Assembly (NCBI GenBank): GCA_002300355.1
Contig: NSGV01000003.1
Span: 62,001 to 126,000, forward strand
Origin: Streptomyces sp. TLI_235
Lineage (GTDB): Bacteria > Actinomycetota > Actinomycetes > Streptomycetales > Streptomycetaceae
DNA: 64,000 nucleotides
Direction: 5' to 3'
A program made the translations under genes and the position numbers. Below the pieces are notes generated by a model. That model saw only the letters and a program-made list of their open reading frames with translations, did not search any database and was not told the origin of the DNA. This document shows, one piece after another, positions 61,499 to 64,000 of this stretch. How positions within the stretch are numbered: position 1 is the stretch's first letter; each line of letters begins with the position of its first letter.

Positions 61499-64000
61499 TC
61501 AGCCCGAATCCTGCGCAGGTGCCGGGGAGCTCCGAGGCACGTCGTCCACCAGCAGGGTGCGCAACTCCTCTGCGGAAGGTCGGGCCACACCGCTCAGCCT
61601 GCCGGCCTGGCGGGTGACCATGGCGTCCAGCACCTGTCGGGCGTAGCGCCCGTTGCCGAAGGAGCGTCCGCGCGGCACGGCCTCGAACTGGCGCAGCAGC
61701 GCCTCGCGGACGGCAGGAGCACACACATAGCCCGACTGGGCGGCATGCTGATCGAGGATGGTCACCAGCTCGGCCGGCGCGTAGTTCTCGAACTCCACGG
61801 TCCGTGAGAAGCGTGAAGCCAGGCCGGGGTTGGTGGCGATGAAGCCCTCCATCTCGGCCGAATAGCCTGCTGCGATCACCACCACTTCGTCGCGGTGGTC
61901 CTCCATCAGCTTCACCAGGGTGTCGATCGCCTCCCGTCCGAAGTCGGTGCCTGTTCCCGTCTGCGAGAGGGTGTAGGCCTCGTCGAGGAACAGCACTCCG
62001 CCTCGGGCTCTTTCGAACGCCTCCCGGGTGCGTTGCGCGGTGTGGCCGACCCACTCCCCCACCAGGTCCGCCCTGGAAACCTCGACGAGTTGGCCGCGGC
62101 TTAGGGCGCCGAGAGCGCGGAGCAGCCGTCCGTAGAGTCGTGCGACCGTGGTCTTTCCGGTACCCGGCGGGCCGGAGAAGACGAGGTGGCGGCTCAGCGA
62201 GGGGGTGGGCAGCCCCGCGGCCTGCCGGTGGCGGACCGAGGCGAGCAGGTTGACCATGTCGGACACCTCGCGCTTGACCTGGGCGAGGCCGACCATGGAC
62301 TGCAGTTGCTCCAGAAGATCGGCGAGGCTCTCCTCGTCGCCGCTCTCCGGGCCCACTGCACCGGCGATCTTGGGGGCGGCGATGTCCTCGGGCAGGAGCC
62401 TGGTCAGGTCCGCCGCGGTCGCGTGGGGCTGTTCGGCGAGGCGCTGGGCCTGGCGCTCGACCAGTTCCTCGAAGACCTTACGCGCGGTCCGGCCATTGCC
62501 GAAGTCCTCGTTGTGGGGCAGGAGTTCAAAGTAGCGGGTGAGTGTTTCCCGGGTGCTGTGGTCGAGTTCGTAGCGGTGCGCGGTGCACATCTGCTCGACG
62601 ATGGTGACCAGCTCCACGGCCGAGTAGTCGTCGAACTCCACGGTGCGGGTGAAGCGGGACGCGAGACCGGGATTGGACGCCAGGAAGCGCCGCATCTCGT
62701 GCGAGTAGCCGGCGGCAACGACCACGACCTCGTCGCGATGGTCTTCCATCAGCTTCACCAGGGTGTCGATCGCCTCCCGTCCGAAATCCGGTCCGGAGCC
62801 GCCGTCCCCGGACACCAGGGTGTAGGCCTCGTCGATGAAGAGCACCCCGCCACGGGCTTCCTCGAACTTTTCGGCGGTCTTGATCGCGGTGCCGCCGACG
62901 ATCTGTGCCACGAGGTCCAGTCGGGCGACCTCGACGAGGTGACCGCTCCCGAGGGTGCCGAGGGCAGCCAGAATCTGCGCGTACAACCGGGCAACCGTGG
63001 TCTTTCCGGTTCCGGGCGGTCCGGCGAAGACCAGATGGCGACTCATGGGAGGTGCAGGCAGTCCCAACGCGAGTCGCCTCGCAGCCATCTGGTTGAGATT
63101 CACCAGATTGGTGACTTCGCGCTTGACCGCGCCCAGGCCGACCAGGCCCTGGAGCTCGGCCAGGGCCGTGGCCAGGGCACCCTGACCGCTGTCCCGGTTG
63201 TCGGAGGAGGTGGCTGGCTTGACGGGATGCGGGTCGGCCCGGTAGCCGCCGGTGTACGGGAGGGCCGCGGTGGCAGTGGTGGTGGTTCCGGTGTCAGGGG
63301 CGCGATTCCCTCGGCTGGTGAGGTTCTCCACCACGACGTCCTTGTCAGGGACGGTTCGACGCAGGCCGGCGCCGCGGTTGTCCCAGGTGTCGCAGTCGCG
63401 CACGGCAATCGTGCCGGTGGCCTGGATCAGCAGTCCGTCCGCGCCGTTGGCGTACAGCTCACAGGCCATGAGCGAGCCGTGGGCCTGGTCGGTGAAGTGG
63501 ACTCCCCCGCGCCGGCAGTCGTGCACGCGTGCGCGGGTCAGGGACAGCTCGCCGTCGCCCTGCGCCAGCACTCCTTGCGCGGCGGCCCCGGAGACCTCGC
63601 AGTCCCGCAGCACCACGCGTCCCCCGGCTCCGACGAGTACTCCGACGTCGGCGCTGCCGGTGATCCGGGTGCCGACCAAGTAGGGGTTGCCACCGGCGGA
63701 AGCCGCCAGGCCGGCAAGGGTGGTCCGCTGGATCCGGGAGTCCTCGATGCGGCCGCGGCCGTCCTCGGCGACCAGGATGCCGTGGCCCTGGCAATCGGAC
63801 ACCGACACGGTGCGAATCAGCGGGTTCGCACCGGAGCTGATGCCGATTCCGTGCTGCTGCGCGTCCTGGATCTGAAGTCCGGTGAAAGTACCGGCGGACT
63901 GCTCCCGTACCACGACCGCCAGTTCCGCACTGTTACGGAGGCGGCACGACGTCAGGGTGGGATCGCTCTCCCCGGTTACCCATACGGCGTGGTGGGAGCT
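61499..64000 (-). CDS. eccA: EccA-like tandem AAA+ ATPase with beta-helix N-terminus, 5' end cut
   Basis: The frame is open from base 64000 (SSHHAVWVTGESDPTLTS) to the stop at 61499, so the N-terminus is outside the window; 833 codons are visible. Residues 1-235 are a right-handed parallel beta-helix (repeats such as GHGILVAEDGRGRIEDSRI). Two CbxX/CfqX-type AAA+ domains follow, each with GPPGTGKTTVARLY (about 326 and 609) and GVLFIDEAYTL or GVLFLDEAYTL, plus DFGREAIDTLVKLMEDHRDE. EccA proteins have one such AAA domain and act on T7SS substrates. The doubled AAA and beta-helix head are unlike mycobacterial EccA. Confidence 0.8.
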   Translation of the reverse strand, partial: SSHHAVWVTGESDPTLTSCRLRNSAELAVVVREQSAGTFTGLQIQDAQQHGIGISSGANPLIRTVSVSDCQGHGILVAEDGRGRIEDSRIQRTTLAGLAASAGGNPYLVGTRITGSADVGVLVGAGGRVVLRDCEVSGAAAQGVLAQGDGELSLTRARVHDCRRGGVHFTDQAHGSLMACELYANGADGLLIQATGTIAVRDCDTWDNRGAGLRRTVPDKDVVVENLTSRGNRAPDTGTTTTATAALPYTGGYRADPHPVKPATSSDNRDSGQGALATALAELQGLVGLGAVKREVTNLVNLNQMAARRLALGLPAPPMSRHLVFAGPPGTGKTTVARLYAQILAALGTLGSGHLVEVARLDLVAQIVGGTAIKTAEKFEEARGGVLFIDEAYTLVSGDGGSGPDFGREAIDTLVKLMEDHRDEVVVVAAGYSHEMRRFLASNPGLASRFTRTVEFDDYSAVELVTIVEQMCTAHRYELDHSTRETLTRYFELLPHNEDFGNGRTARKVFEELVERQAQRLAEQPHATAADLTRLLPEDIAAPKIAGAVGPESGDEESLADLLEQLQSMVGLAQVKREVSDMVNLLASVRHRQAAGLPTPSLSRHLVFSGPPGTGKTTVARLYGRLLRALGALSRGQLVEVSRADLVGEWVGHTAQRTREAFERARGGVLFLDEAYTLSQTGTGTDFGREAIDTLVKLMEDHRDEVVVIAAGYSAEMEGFIATNPGLASRFSRTVEFENYAPAELVTILDQHAAQSGYVCAPAVREALLRQFEAVPRGRSFGNGRYARQVLDAMVTRQAGRLSGVARPSAEELRTLLVDDVPRSSPAPAQDSG

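Noticed and set aside
1..64000. tRNA, rRNA, riboswitch, origin or attachment sites
   Set aside because: Read through on both strands by eye; no cloverleaf, rRNA core, DnaA-box cluster or direct att repeats could be supported. A covariance-model search would settle it.

Overview
The window is very GC-rich, with dense gene packing, GTG/TTG starts, ATGA/GTGA stop-start overlaps and long out-of-frame shadow ORFs. Together with ESX/WXG100 proteins, a Tad pilus, a conservon-type pair and ECF sigma factors this points to a Streptomyces/Kitasatospora-type actinomycete chromosome. No rRNA, tRNA or CRISPR array was seen.

Layout. 0-5.2 kb (minus): type VII secretion (T7SS) substrates, namely a WXG100 protein cut by the window edge, a YbaB-like protein, two large Pro/Gly-rich WXG100-related proteins and an EsxA/EsxB-like pair closed by a strong terminator. 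5.2-12.6 kb (minus): Tat-exported M28 peptidase, TetR regulator with a clear promoter and palindrome, small membrane protein, lipoprotein, a 515-aa protein with a Flp-pilin N-terminus, an LAQTG surface protein and a solute-binding lipoprotein. 12.7-18.7 kb (minus): TadG-like protein, a frameshifted Flp pilin, acyl-CoA ligase plus permease behind a perfect palindrome, DUF192 protein and a second LAQTG protein. 18.9-25.5 kb (plus): ECF sigma factor, lectin-like membrane protein and an FHA-containing EccC ATPase. 25.5-27.1 kb: scar of two decayed insertion sequences. 27.3-34.3 kb: T7SS polymorphic toxin (deaminase-like C-terminus) with SUKH immunity gene, then three WXG-type proteins.

34.3-42.5 kb (minus): Tad pilus operon (CpaB, TadZ, two TadE, TadA, TadB, TadC), interrupted exactly between TadE and TadA by a TnpB-only IS605-type element. 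42.8-44.4 kb: pseudogene copy of the M28 peptidase. 44.4-54.1 kb: prepilin peptidase, methyltransferase, truncated AAA regulator, a helical hypothetical, a permease fused to a flavin monooxygenase-like domain, a partial conservon (histidine kinase-like plus roadblock) and another permease. 55.3-64 kb: a 1031-aa ricin-lectin membrane protein with a possible ADP-ribosyltransferase-like C-terminus, a second ECF sigma factor, an orphan winged-helix regulator, a NarL-type response regulator, a WXG-like protein and a beta-helix/tandem-AAA EccA-like protein cut by the right edge.

How the genes fit together. The window joins two cell-surface machines. The T7SS part has EccC and EccA-like motors, many WXG substrates and one toxin-immunity pair; EccB, EccD, EccE and mycosin are not in the window. 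The Tad part has motor, platform, peptidase, pseudopilins and pilin, but its major pilin gene is frameshifted and its operon carries an IS. Two similar modules, each an ECF sigma factor next to a secreted-lectin/single-TM/cytoplasmic-domain protein, flank the T7SS motors and may sense the cell surface. Assignments rest on reading translated sequence by eye; no database search was run.
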